Source of the DNA: Fundicoccus culcitae
GTDB lineage: Bacteria; Bacillota; Bacilli; Lactobacillales; Aerococcaceae
Assembly (NCBI RefSeq): GCF_024661895.1
Contig: NZ_CP102453.1
Span: 2,728,001 to 2,792,000, forward strand
Reading direction: 5' to 3'
DNA length: 64,000 nt
A program made the translations under genes and the position numbers. Position 1 is the first letter of the stretch; each line of letters starts with the position of its first letter. The notes beneath the pieces were generated by a model. That model did not search any database, was not told the origin of the DNA, and saw only the letters and a program-made list of their open reading frames with translations. Positions 23,781 to 32,579 of this stretch are shown here, piece after piece.

Positions 23781-25436
23781 ATGACAAAAGAAGAATTAGA
23801 AATCTTAGAAAAAAATAAAATTATTGAAGAACAAGCCTTGGAAATTAAACATCTCCAACAAGACTTAAAAGTAGCCAATGATAAGACCGATGCGTTAGCC
23901 CTTCAATTAGAAGAAATGACACAAAAAATGTTACACTTCCAAAAATTATTGTTTGGCCGTAAGAAAGAAACACATGTTCCTAATGGACAGGCCGCTGCTG
24001 ACACGGGTGAGGCAACGAACGGATCATCAGGTGACACGAGTTCTAACGAGTCAGATGATGAAAAAAAAACAAAAGTAAAAGGCTACACCCGCCGAAAAAA
24101 ATCCGTCGGAAGAAAAACTGAGATTCTAGATCAATATCCTCAAAAGGATATCAATTATTATTTATCTGAAGAGGAACAGGTGTGTCGTGATTGTCATCAT
24201 TCTCTATCGTACGTCGGGTTAGCGAGTATCACGCGTGAACTCAAATTTATCCCAGCTACTTTAGAATGTATTAATCATCGTCAACACAGCTATAAATGCG
24301 ACCACTGCTCGTCTCAAAAAGATACCGATCAATTTGTTAAATCGAAATTACCCGCGCAACCCTTTAAGAATAGTTTTGGTTCTGCTTCGATGATTGCCGA
24401 AACTGTTTATCAAAAATATGAACTTAAGGTACCCGCTCACCGCCAAGAACAACACTGGCGTAAATTAGGGTTCCCTTTATCCCGCACATCTATTTGTCGG
24501 TGGCATATTGATGCCAGCAAATATTATTTAGGGTTTATTTTCCAAGCCTTTCATGCGGAACTTCAAAAACAAGATATTGTTCATGCGGATGAAACTACTT
24601 ATCGTGTCCTTGAAAGCAAGAAGAGCCGAACGTATTACTGGGTGCTTCACAGTTCAAAACACGTGGAAAATAAAGTCATTTGTTTTTCACATCACGATGG
24701 GCGTAGTGGCAACTTGTTTAAAGATGTCATTGGCAATTTCCACGGGACCATCCACTGTGATATGTATGTGGTCTATCGAAATGCGAGTGACTCCTCTGAC
24801 GACCTCGAACTCGCTGCTTGTTGGGCACATTTACGGCGAAAATTTCACGAAGCCAATGTGGTTATCAAGGGACAAGGGGAGACGCCGGTTAGCGAAATCA
24901 TGGAAATGATTAATAAAATCTTTGAAAAAGAGCGTGAATGGGCGTCATTATCGATTGTGGATCGACTTAAAAAGAGACAGAGGATTCTCAAAAAATTATT
25001 TAATGAGCTATTCACTTTTATCGACCAATGTGCCGCTAATGGTAATCCCATTGGTAAATTTAGTGAAGCGCTTGTCTATGCCCAAAATCATCGGACACGA
25101 TTCTATACGGTTCTAAACGATGGACGTCTAGAGTTAAGTAATAACGCTGCTGAACGCGCCATACGAACTGTGGTCATGGGGAGAAAGAACTATCCATTTG
25201 CGGCGACTTTTGATGGTGCCCAAGCGGGGGCTGTTCTTCTCTCACTGATTGAAACGGCTAAGCTGCATCGCGTGGATGGGAAGCAATATATTGAATACTT
25301 ACTTACCCATCTACCGAACATCATCGATATAACAAACGCAGATTTAAGCCGCTATCTGCCTTGGACCGATGAGATCCAAGAAGCGTGTGGGCTTAAAAAG
25401 GTAATTGGTGATGCTGGTTATAACAAAGCAGCCTGA
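23781..25436 (+). CDS. tnpC: IS66-family transposase TnpC
   Basis: The 551-residue DDE transposase has an N-terminal coiled coil (residues 5-55), a basic linker, a zinc-finger-like segment (VCRDCHHS and YKCDHCSS), and the DDE core: D in VHADETTYRV, D in TIHCDMYVVY, and E in LSNNAAERAIR, with the C-terminal IS66 segment LLSLIETAKLHRVDGKQYIEYLL. Length is typical (about 520-560). It looks full and undamaged. The start at 23781 has AGAGGTG eight bases upstream; a GTG at 23772 overlaps that site. Confidence 0.95.
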   Translation: MTKEELEILEKNKIIEEQALEIKHLQQDLKVANDKTDALALQLEEMTQKMLHFQKLLFGRKKETHVPNGQAAADTGEATNGSSGDTSSNESDDEKKTKVKGYTRRKKSVGRKTEILDQYPQKDINYYLSEEEQVCRDCHHSLSYVGLASITRELKFIPATLECINHRQHSYKCDHCSSQKDTDQFVKSKLPAQPFKNSFGSASMIAETVYQKYELKVPAHRQEQHWRKLGFPLSRTSICRWHIDASKYYLGFIFQAFHAELQKQDIVHADETTYRVLESKKSRTYYWVLHSSKHVENKVICFSHHDGRSGNLFKDVIGNFHGTIHCDMYVVYRNASDSSDDLELAACWAHLRRKFHEANVVIKGQGETPVSEIMEMINKIFEKEREWASLSIVDRLKKRQRILKKLFNELFTFIDQCAANGNPIGKFSEALVYAQNHRTRFYTVLNDGRLELSNNAAERAIRTVVMGRKNYPFAATFDGAQAGAVLLSLIETAKLHRVDGKQYIEYLLTHLPNIIDITNADLSRYLPWTDEIQEACGLKKVIGDAGYNKAA

Positions 25437-25529
25437 TATCAAACCACCTAACCCAGATTGTTTATCTGTCTGGGTTAGTTTAGCATGTCCACTTTTTTAT
25501 TCATAGATACCTCACTATTAGGCGCGTAC

Positions 25530-25745
25530 CATTTTTGGACAGAATAACGCTATTCTGTCCTTTTTTTGCTTATTTTTGGACAGAATAATCTAACCTATCT
25601 ATTTTAACTCATTTGTGTTTAATGTCATTGGGGAAATTTGAGTGACAATGGGCGGGTTTATAGAGAGGGATGGGGGTTTCGCCACCTAATTAAGAATCAT
25701 CTTGTTCTTATACTTCCCACTTAATATCCCAACCTCCTCCAACCC
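25530..25745. repeat. Intergenic repeat island 4, right part
   Basis: Starts with the right target duplication CATTTTTG (25530-25537) and continues the interrupted family D array (GGACAGAATAACGCTATTC, then a diverged unit), a family E unit (GTGACAATGG near 25653), a family F fragment (TTCGCCACCTAATTAA, near 25679) and an inverted core (ACTTCCCACTTAA near 25713). The following 120 bases to ecsA hold a CCCAACC-rich stretch and an extended -10 (TGCTATAAT, 25812-25820). Confidence 0.75.
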
Positions 25746-25864
25746 AACCCCCTCAACCCCCACCCCTTCAACCCCACCTTTAACAATTTTTATACGTCTT
25801 CACGCCTTAATCATGCTATAATTAGACACATCAGTTAAATTATCAATTTTTTTAGGAGGAAACG

Positions 25865-26608
25865 ATGGTTTTATCAGTCCAAGCATTAGACAGTGGTTAT
25901 CGCCAAACAACTGTCCTTAAAGATATTAACTTTGAAATGAAAGCTGGCGAAATAGTTGGTTTAATCGGTCTGAATGGAGCGGGGAAATCCACTTTATTGA
26001 AAACAATTTTAGGACTAATTACTCCTCAAAAAGGTCAAATTACGATTGATGGGAAATCCATCCTTGATGACCATAGCCAATATGCTAAACACTTAGCCTA
26101 TATTCCCGAAACACCGGTATTATATGATGAGTTGACACTAAAAGATCACTTAGAAATGACCGCGCTGGGTTATGACATTCCAATGGATGAAGTCATGCGC
26201 CGAGCTGAACCGCTTTTAAAACAGTTCCGTTTAGACAAACACTTAAATTGGTTCCCCGCTTATTTTTCTAAAGGGATGAAGCAAAAAGTCATGATTATCT
26301 GTGCCTTTGTCACGGATGCTGATGTGCTTATTATCGATGAACCTTTTTTGGGGCTCGACCCATTGGCGATGCGCCACTTTACCGATTTAATTCGTGAACG
26401 CGCAGCGGCAGGGAGCGCCATTTTATTTACGACCCACGTTCTAACCATTGCAGAATCCTTGTGTGATTATTATTTGATGTTGCAAGCGGGGGAACTTGTT
26501 GCGACCGGCGACCTTGAAAGCTTACAAACGCAATTTAATTTACCCCAAGCCGATTTAGAAACTATTTATTTTGCTATGACCCAAACTGGAGGGGTGGCAA
26601 GTGAATAA
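25865..26608 (+). CDS. ecsA: ABC transporter ATP-binding protein EcsA
   Basis: A 247-residue ABC ATPase with Walker A GLNGAGKST (37-45), signature FSKGMKQKVM, Walker B VLIIDEPFLGLDP and H-loop TTHVLTIAESLCD. The segments HLAYIPETPVLYDELTLKDHLEMTALGYD and WFPAYFSKGMKQKVMIICAF match EcsA closely. EcsAB in Bacillus affects protein secretion, regulated proteolysis and competence; the exported substrate is linked to pheromone or peptide processing. The start has AGGAGG upstream. ecsB overlaps its end by eight bases. Confidence 0.93.
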   Translation: MVLSVQALDSGYRQTTVLKDINFEMKAGEIVGLIGLNGAGKSTLLKTILGLITPQKGQITIDGKSILDDHSQYAKHLAYIPETPVLYDELTLKDHLEMTALGYDIPMDEVMRRAEPLLKQFRLDKHLNWFPAYFSKGMKQKVMIICAFVTDADVLIIDEPFLGLDPLAMRHFTDLIRERAAAGSAILFTTHVLTIAESLCDYYLMLQAGELVATGDLESLQTQFNLPQADLETIYFAMTQTGGVASE

Positions 26609-27851
26609 CCTCAATCAACTTTGGAAAAAACGTTTCAATCAATTGATGAAGGAAGTTGGCAAGTACAGTCGCTTAATATTTAATGATCATTTCTCGATTA
26701 TCCTGTTATTTATTTTGGGGTTTGGGGCTTTTTATTATCGCGAACAACTCTTACGACTTGAAGCCATGGACCCGTCATCCATCAGGCTGCCACTTATTTT
26801 AATCATTTTAGGCATTCAAGCAGCCACCTTTTATATAGGTAGACCGATTTGGTTTACCCAAGATCCCGACAAAAGTTATTTATTTGCTCGCGGCAAAGAA
26901 TGGCGCAGCTATTGGCTAAAAGGAACCGGCTTGAGCCTTGTTCTACCTGTCATCTTGAATGGGGTCGTGGCCGTTATCGTTACACCCCTATTAACTCTAG
27001 CTACGGCATGGCAAATTGACCAACTAATTCCTTTCATCCTCATCGTCATCACGCTCAAAATATGCAGCCAATTCGATTTGTACTTAAATGCCTTTCGTCA
27101 ATCCAATCAGCTCCATAACATTTGGATGCATCTGGGTGTATTCATTTTAACAATGGCCGTTTCGTATTTATTACCGCAACCTTGGCATCTATGGGTGCCG
27201 ATAGCAGTCCTAATAATATTAGCCGGTTACCTCTATATGGAATATAAAAAGAGTCAACAACAAGCGATTCAATTTAATGAAGTACTTGAGGCTGAAGCCC
27301 TGCGTGAAAGCCGCTTTTACAAATGGATTTCGATTTTTGCGGATGTGCCAAAACTCAAGCCATCCTTTAAGCGCCGTGCTTATTTAGACGGCCTCATTGA
27401 AACCCTTAGTCGAAAACTCGGTGACCGCTATAGCTTTCTCTATATCCGTTCACTGTTTCGCAATAACGCCTATAGTGGCATCTGGTTTCGCGTGATGCTA
27501 TTTATTGCGGCGCTTTTACTCTTTGTGCCCAACGCATGGTTCGCTGGCATCCTGGGCGTGATTGGATTTATTCTGACAATCGTTCAGTTGGTTCCGCTGA
27601 TGAATTATTACCGGGGCAATCCCTACCAACAGCTGTACCCCAACCGCCAAACGCAACCCTTAAAGCCATTCCAAACGGTCATTGCGGTTATTTTGTTCAT
27701 TCAACTGCTGGTGTTTGCGCTCGCGGCTCTTATCGCCTTGCCTTGGAATCTCAATCTGTTGTTGATTATTGTCGCTTGGCTGGCCGCCATTCTACTCCTC
27801 GTAAGCCTTTACGTTCCTTTCTGGTATCGTAAACATGGACAAACCTTTTAA
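26601..27851 (+). CDS. ecsB: ABC transporter permease EcsB
   Basis: The 416-residue membrane protein matches EcsB: LWKKRFNQLMKEVGKYSRLIFNDHFSIILLFILGFGAFYYREQL at the N-terminus, then about nine hydrophobic helices and a cytoplasmic loop with FADVPKLKPSFKRRAYLDGL. It is the membrane partner of EcsA. The two reading frames overlap by eight bases, which couples their translation. The usual third gene ecsC is absent. A strong terminator follows. Confidence 0.92.
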   Translation: MNNLNQLWKKRFNQLMKEVGKYSRLIFNDHFSIILLFILGFGAFYYREQLLRLEAMDPSSIRLPLILIILGIQAATFYIGRPIWFTQDPDKSYLFARGKEWRSYWLKGTGLSLVLPVILNGVVAVIVTPLLTLATAWQIDQLIPFILIVITLKICSQFDLYLNAFRQSNQLHNIWMHLGVFILTMAVSYLLPQPWHLWVPIAVLIILAGYLYMEYKKSQQQAIQFNEVLEAEALRESRFYKWISIFADVPKLKPSFKRRAYLDGLIETLSRKLGDRYSFLYIRSLFRNNAYSGIWFRVMLFIAALLLFVPNAWFAGILGVIGFILTIVQLVPLMNYYRGNPYQQLYPNRQTQPLKPFQTVIAVILFIQLLVFALAALIALPWNLNLLLIIVAWLAAILLLVSLYVPFWYRKHGQTF

Positions 27852-27868
27852 ACTAAATATCTCCGTTC

Positions 27869-27916
27869 AAAAGTCGGTCTGGCTACTTTATCAAGTAGGC
27901 AGACCGACTTTTTTAG
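27869..27916 (+). terminator. Rho-independent terminator
   Basis: AAAAGTCGGTCTG and CAGACCGACTTTT form a long perfect stem with GCTACTT-AAGTAG inside and a six-T tail, just after ecsB. Confidence 0.93.
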
Positions 27917-28035
27917 ACAGGTAAATATCTTCCGAAAATAAGCCGATTTATTTGAATTTTTTTGACAATAAAGTTAAAGTGATAGCAGAATGGAGTTTAT
28001 TGCTTCCTAACAAAAAAAAGAAAAGGTGTGAGAAA

Positions 28036-29016
28036 ATGAAGAAAACGTTGAAGCAACTGATTGTGAGTATGCTGAGTGTCTCTTTAATTATAACGCAAAC
28101 GCCGGTAGCCATTTTGGCGCAGACAGAGTCCGAAAGTGAAGCCACGAGTGAAACAACAGAAGAAGTCACTGACGAAGCCGAATTGACACATCCGTTTGAT
28201 GAACTCATAGCCAACGGCAATCTAATGGACGATATTTTAATTGAAGTCTACGATGATTTTAAATATGCGATTGACCGTGTCCAAATCCATGATGTGGCTC
28301 TATGGACCGGTGAAGGGACAACCATTGAAGAATTAGAAGGTCTGCTTGAAATCGACCAATCAGTGTTTCGCGAAGCTTTAGGTGAAGACGAAGAATATAT
28401 TAGTTACCGTTATTATAAAGAAGGGATGGAAGATCAAGTTGAAGGCTTAACCGCCGAATTGATGTTCTATTTTGTTGAAGGTAATTTAATTTATGTGGGT
28501 GTTATCCCTATTTCACATGTGGTAGAACCCGAACAATTGTTGCCGGAAGCGGATATTGAAGCAATGTACAATCAAACAACCACCCTAGATGACTTTATTG
28601 CTTTAAATCCTATAGTAAGTTCTTTTGCACAATCATACTATGAAGGTCAACCAATGTATCTAATTAATACAGCCTCCGGTGAATTTATGGATGAAATTCA
28701 AGCAGAGATGTTTATTTTTAGGGATGATGTGTTTGAAATGAGTTACTATCTACCTTATGTTCGCGCGATTGAGTACTTAAACCAAAGTATGTTGCAGGTA
28801 TTTATTCAACATTTCAATTCTCTAGGTTTGGCCTTTGGTGTGCCGGTTACTAGCGAAGAAGTGGTAGAACCAGCAGCAGAAGAAGAAGCGGTCGTAGAAG
28901 AAGAAGAAGTGCCAAGTGAAGAAAGCGTTGAAGAAACTGAAACGCCTGAAGAATCAGAGGAAGAATCTGAAGAGCCCACTCCTGAGGAAGAAACAGAAAC
29001 AACTGAAAGCGAGTAA
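28036..29016 (+). CDS. Secreted protein with acidic C-terminal tail
   Basis: The 326-residue protein has a signal peptide (1-30, cleavage near ILAQ), a folded domain of about 240 residues and a 65-residue tail made almost only of Glu, Val, Pro, Ser and Thr. The folded part shares a pattern with the secreted protein at 2801-3598 (GEGTTIEELEGLLE, then ISYRYY, then FYFVEGNLIYVGV). No lipobox, LPxTG or membrane anchor. The start at 28036 is supported by AAAAGGTGTGAG upstream and a proper signal peptide; the longer frame from 27952 would bury it. Family unknown. The stop codon sits in a TAAATATCTCTGC motif. Confidence 0.8.
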   Translation: MKKTLKQLIVSMLSVSLIITQTPVAILAQTESESEATSETTEEVTDEAELTHPFDELIANGNLMDDILIEVYDDFKYAIDRVQIHDVALWTGEGTTIEELEGLLEIDQSVFREALGEDEEYISYRYYKEGMEDQVEGLTAELMFYFVEGNLIYVGVIPISHVVEPEQLLPEADIEAMYNQTTTLDDFIALNPIVSSFAQSYYEGQPMYLINTASGEFMDEIQAEMFIFRDDVFEMSYYLPYVRAIEYLNQSMLQVFIQHFNSLGLAFGVPVTSEEVVEPAAEEEAVVEEEEVPSEESVEETETPEESEEESEEPTPEEETETTESE

Positions 29017-29086
29017 ATATCTCTGCGTCCAACTTTAGGCTATGTTAAGATAGAGATATAACTTTAACAATCGTAGGAGTGACACA

Positions 29087-30169
29087 ATGGAAATGAATGA
29101 AGCATTATTGACGCGTTTGACGCAAGCTAACGGGATATCCGGTAATGAAAAGGCCGTGCGTGAAGTATTTAAAGACGAAACAAAAGAAGTGGCCGAATCT
29201 TTTGTACAAGATGGGTTAGGCAGCATTTATGCGAAACATACCGGAAATCCTGATGGACCGCGGGTGTTGATGGCAGGGCATATGGACGAGGTCGACTTTA
29301 TGGTCTCTCAAGTGACCGATAAAGGTTTTATCAAATTTGTTCCTATTGGTGGTTGGTGGACCCAAGTTATTCTGGCTCAACAAGTAACAATCACAAACAG
29401 CGCAGGTAAAACTTTTCACGGAGTAACCGGCTCTAAGCCTCCGCATGTGTTAAGTGCCGAAGCGCGTAAGAAACCCGTTGAAATGGACGATATTTTTATT
29501 GATATTGGTGCAACTTCAAACGATGAAGTGGCAGCTTGGGGAATTAAACCCGGCGATATGATTACACCTTATATCGAAACACGACGCTTAAATGATTCAC
29601 CTTTCTTATTAGGCAAAGCATGGGATAACCGTATCGGCGTTGCCGTGGCGATTGAGTTACTGAAAGCAGCGGCTGAAACGGGACATGAAACGGTCTTATA
29701 TGCCGGTGCCACGGTTCAAGAAGAAGTTGGCTTGCGTGGTGCTAAGACATCGGCGCATTTGATTAAGCCCGATTTGGCTATTGCCTTAGATACGGGGATT
29801 CCAGGAGATACGCCCGGAATGACTGCTAAGGAATCGGATAATGAATTAGGTAAAGGTCCGCAAATTATGGTTTTCGACCATTCGATGATTAGCCATAAAG
29901 GGTTACGTGAGTTTGTCGTTCAAGTCGCTGAGACGGAAAACATTCCTTACCAATTTGCGTTTACACCTGGCGGTGGCACAGATGCGGGATCTTTCCACCA
30001 ATCATTAGATGGAATTCCTTCATTAGCTATCACAATTCCTGTTCGATATTTACATACACACACATCGATTATTCATGAAGAAGATTATAAAAATACCGTT
30101 AAATTGGTCGTTGCGATTTTAAAACACTTGAATCCTGAAAGCTTACACACGATTTTAGCGAATGGTTAG
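29087..30169 (+). CDS. pepA: M42-family glutamyl aminopeptidase
   Basis: A 360-residue cytoplasmic metallo-aminopeptidase of family M42. Di-metal ligands are seen in AGHMDEVDFMV (H and D), KAWDNRIG (bridging D), TVQEEVGLRGA (catalytic E and ligand E), ALDTGIPGD (D) and the late YLHTHTSIIHEED (H). It removes N-terminal acidic or other residues from peptides and would act on peptides brought in by Opp. Ribosome site GGAG nine bases upstream. The MBL-fold gene follows after 20 bases, likely co-transcribed. Confidence 0.92.
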   Translation: MEMNEALLTRLTQANGISGNEKAVREVFKDETKEVAESFVQDGLGSIYAKHTGNPDGPRVLMAGHMDEVDFMVSQVTDKGFIKFVPIGGWWTQVILAQQVTITNSAGKTFHGVTGSKPPHVLSAEARKKPVEMDDIFIDIGATSNDEVAAWGIKPGDMITPYIETRRLNDSPFLLGKAWDNRIGVAVAIELLKAAAETGHETVLYAGATVQEEVGLRGAKTSAHLIKPDLAIALDTGIPGDTPGMTAKESDNELGKGPQIMVFDHSMISHKGLREFVVQVAETENIPYQFAFTPGGGTDAGSFHQSLDGIPSLAITIPVRYLHTHTSIIHEEDYKNTVKLVVAILKHLNPESLHTILANG

Positions 30170-30189
30170 AAAGGAACGGAATAAGCACG

Positions 30190-30933
30190 ATGAAAATTTA
30201 TTGTATTGGATGTGCTGGCGGTTATCCGATGGATGGTCATGGCACAACGTCTTTTGTAGTGACTGACACGGCTGGTGAGTATCATTTATTAATGGATGCT
30301 GGGAGCGGCTCTGCCTTAAATATTGAAAAATATATCGATGTGAGTGAACTGGATGCCATTTGGCTCAGCCATGATCACCCTGATCATGCTGCTGATATTG
30401 GTATTTATCAGCATTTGTTAAAACTAAAAAAACCTGCACCTAAGAAAATCCCTGTGCCTATTTATGTTCATCCTAATTCAGTTTACGCTGATTGGTTAGT
30501 GGAAGATAAGGAAAGTAAGCCAGTTGTCTATCAACCGGATACCCATTTGGACTTAGGCCCTTTTCGTGCTCGCTTTATACGCACGACGCATCCGGTCGAG
30601 TGTTATGCGATTCGTTTGACCGAGCGCGAAACGGGGAAAGCTTTTGTGTTTACGGCCGACAGTGGTTGGCAAGATTCCATGGTTGAATTTGCTCACGATG
30701 CCGACTTATTAATTGCTGACACCAACTTTTCTAATGAGTTGGGTCGCAATGCGATTCATATGACAGCCGAAGAAGTGGCAACCTTGGCCAATAAAGCCAA
30801 TGCCAAAAAACTCGTCGCGAGTCATATTCCTCCGCAAGCAGAAACAGGTCTTATTTTAGGTCAGGTTACTGAAGCCTTGAATGATTCTATCGAATTTTAC
30901 GCTTGCCGACCAACCGAAGTATACGAAATTTAG
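30190..30933 (+). CDS. MBL-fold metallo-hydrolase
   Basis: A 247-residue protein with the metallo-beta-lactamase motif LSHDHPDHAADI (residues 59-70), a DAGSG loop, a later TTHPVECY (H), FTADSGW (D) and VASHIPPQ (H), the layout of the RNase Z/YhfI-like branch. YhfI-type proteins are uncharacterised hydrolases, some acting on cyclic nucleotides or phosphodiesters. It lacks the exosite needed for tRNA processing, so RNase Z is unlikely. Second gene after pepA; a terminator follows. Confidence 0.88.
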   Translation: MKIYCIGCAGGYPMDGHGTTSFVVTDTAGEYHLLMDAGSGSALNIEKYIDVSELDAIWLSHDHPDHAADIGIYQHLLKLKKPAPKKIPVPIYVHPNSVYADWLVEDKESKPVVYQPDTHLDLGPFRARFIRTTHPVECYAIRLTERETGKAFVFTADSGWQDSMVEFAHDADLLIADTNFSNELGRNAIHMTAEEVATLANKANAKKLVASHIPPQAETGLILGQVTEALNDSIEFYACRPTEVYEI

Positions 30934-30942
30934 CCCCTTCCC

Positions 30943-30976
30943 TAGACCTGAGTGTTCATTCGCTCGGGTCTTTTTT
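30943..30976 (+). terminator. Rho-independent terminator
   Basis: AGACCTGAGTG and CGCTCGGGTCT pair (two G-U) around a six-base loop with a six-T tail, ten bases after the MBL gene. Confidence 0.85.
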
Positions 30977-31089
30977 GGCATGGTAAAATAGCAGTCACAA
31001 GGCTATTAGCAGGGGTATTTATTAGGGGGAAGGTCTAAATCCTTGAGCTGAAAAGTGAGTTGTTAGATAATATGACTAGGAGGGATAGC

Positions 31090-32496
31090 ATGGAGAAACA
31101 TAAAATTTATATTAATGGTCAGTGGCAGGCGGGGACTTCCGGTCAGTACACCGATGTGATGAATCCCGCGACGGAAGCGGTGGTGGCCCAAGTGACAACG
31201 GGGAGCGTAGCTGATATTGATGAAGCGGTAGCGGCCGCTAAAAATGCTTTTACGGCTTGGAATCTGCTGGCGCCTGCAGAAAGAGCAGGATATATAAAGA
31301 AAGTTCGCCAAGGGATTGAAGACCGGCAAGAAGAACTGGCGCAAGCGATGGTAGCCGAGTTAGGCTGTAGCATTTCGTTTGCTAGAGCCACCCAAGTGGG
31401 ATTGTCCTTAACCGAAATGGATGCCACACTTGAAGAATTTGAACACTTTGCCTTTGAAGAGACGCTTGATTCAACTCTAATCATCAAAGAAGGAACGGGT
31501 GTGGTTGCAGCGATTACGCCTTGGAATTATCCGCTCAACCAAATCCAGCGCAAGATTACGCCGGCTTTGTTAGCGGGAAATACCGTTGTGGTCAAACCAG
31601 CCAATGAGACACCTTTAGCGGCTATTATTTTAGCCGAAATCATCGATGCCGCTGGTTTACCAGCAGGGGTGTTCAATCTCGTGACTGGAAAAGGAAGTGA
31701 GATTGGAAATTATTTAGCAGGGCACGAAGATGTTGCTTTAATTTCCTTTACCGGCTCAACTGACGTCGGACGCGGTTTGTATGCGCAAGCGGCGCCCCAC
31801 ATTAAACGGCTTGTTTTAGAACTCGGTGGTAAATCAGCTATGATTTATTTGGAAGGTGGCAATTTAGAGGGTGCGATTAAACAAACCGCCGACACCATCA
31901 TCAATAATACCGGTCAATCATGTTCAGCCTTAACCCGCTTACTGGTGCCTAGTCACCTGTTGGATGAAGTGAAGGACGCGCTGCGCAATTATTTCAGCAA
32001 ACAAGCGATTGTTGGCGATCCCACTCTAGAAACAACGACGGTCGGTCCGATTTCATCCAAAAAACAATTTGATACCGTGATGGAATATATCGCCAAAGGC
32101 AAAGCAGAAGGCGCTGAAGTCCTTATCGGTGGCAATGCCATTGAAGGGACTGGTTATTTCATTGAACCAACCGTCTTTACCAACGTCACCAATGATATGA
32201 CCATCGCCCGCGAAGAAATTTTCGGGCCCGTTCTAACGGTGCTCACCTACGACACCGTTGAAGAAGCCATTGCCATCGCGAACGATTCTACCTACGGCCT
32301 GAGCGGCGCCGTCGTTGGACCACCAGCCGAAGCCGAAAAAGTTGCGCGCCAGCTACGCACCGGCAATATCTATGTGAATAATGGCCCCCGCAATTCTAAA
32401 GCCCCTTTTGGCGGCTACAAAGAATCCGGCATCGGCCGCGAGAACGGCCTTTACGGCGTCGAAGACTACCTCGAAATCAAAGCCCTTTTCAAATAA
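31090..32496 (+). CDS. NAD(P)-dependent aldehyde dehydrogenase
   Basis: A 468-residue ALDH. The Rossmann part has ITPWNYPLNQIQ and FTGSTDVGRGL; the catalytic glutamate is E244 (LELGGKS) and the nucleophile C278 (NNTGQSCSA); the C-terminal EEIFGPVL and APFGGYKESGIGREN are intact. It oxidises an aldehyde to an acid; length and sequence fit general aldehyde dehydrogenases rather than succinate-semialdehyde, betaine or phosphorylating types, but the substrate is unclear. The start at 31090 has AGGAGG seven bases upstream; the frame from 31060 lacks a site. Detoxification of methylglyoxal-derived aldehydes is possible but only a guess. Confidence 0.92.
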   Translation: MEKHKIYINGQWQAGTSGQYTDVMNPATEAVVAQVTTGSVADIDEAVAAAKNAFTAWNLLAPAERAGYIKKVRQGIEDRQEELAQAMVAELGCSISFARATQVGLSLTEMDATLEEFEHFAFEETLDSTLIIKEGTGVVAAITPWNYPLNQIQRKITPALLAGNTVVVKPANETPLAAIILAEIIDAAGLPAGVFNLVTGKGSEIGNYLAGHEDVALISFTGSTDVGRGLYAQAAPHIKRLVLELGGKSAMIYLEGGNLEGAIKQTADTIINNTGQSCSALTRLLVPSHLLDEVKDALRNYFSKQAIVGDPTLETTTVGPISSKKQFDTVMEYIAKGKAEGAEVLIGGNAIEGTGYFIEPTVFTNVTNDMTIAREEIFGPVLTVLTYDTVEEAIAIANDSTYGLSGAVVGPPAEAEKVARQLRTGNIYVNNGPRNSKAPFGGYKESGIGRENGLYGVEDYLEIKALFK

Positions 32497-32579
32497 ATAT
32501 CGTTGCTGAGGTTGTTGGATTTGGGTGGGGGGAGAGTGACGGGTATTCAAGTGACCGAAATTTAACAGATTTATAGCAC

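Larger units (their letters stand above)
23286..25529 (+). mobile_element. Complete IS66-family insertion sequence
   Basis: A 2,244-bp element. The ends are inverted repeats GTACGCGCCTAATA(A/G)TGAG, continuing GTATCT, with one mismatch in 25 bases; they start with GTA as in other IS66 members. It carries tnpB and tnpC but no tnpA, like several Gram-positive members. Eight-base target duplications (CATTTTTG) flank it, and both genes look intact, so insertion is probably recent and the element may still move. The target is a 41-bp family D unit in repeat island 4. Confidence 0.93.
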
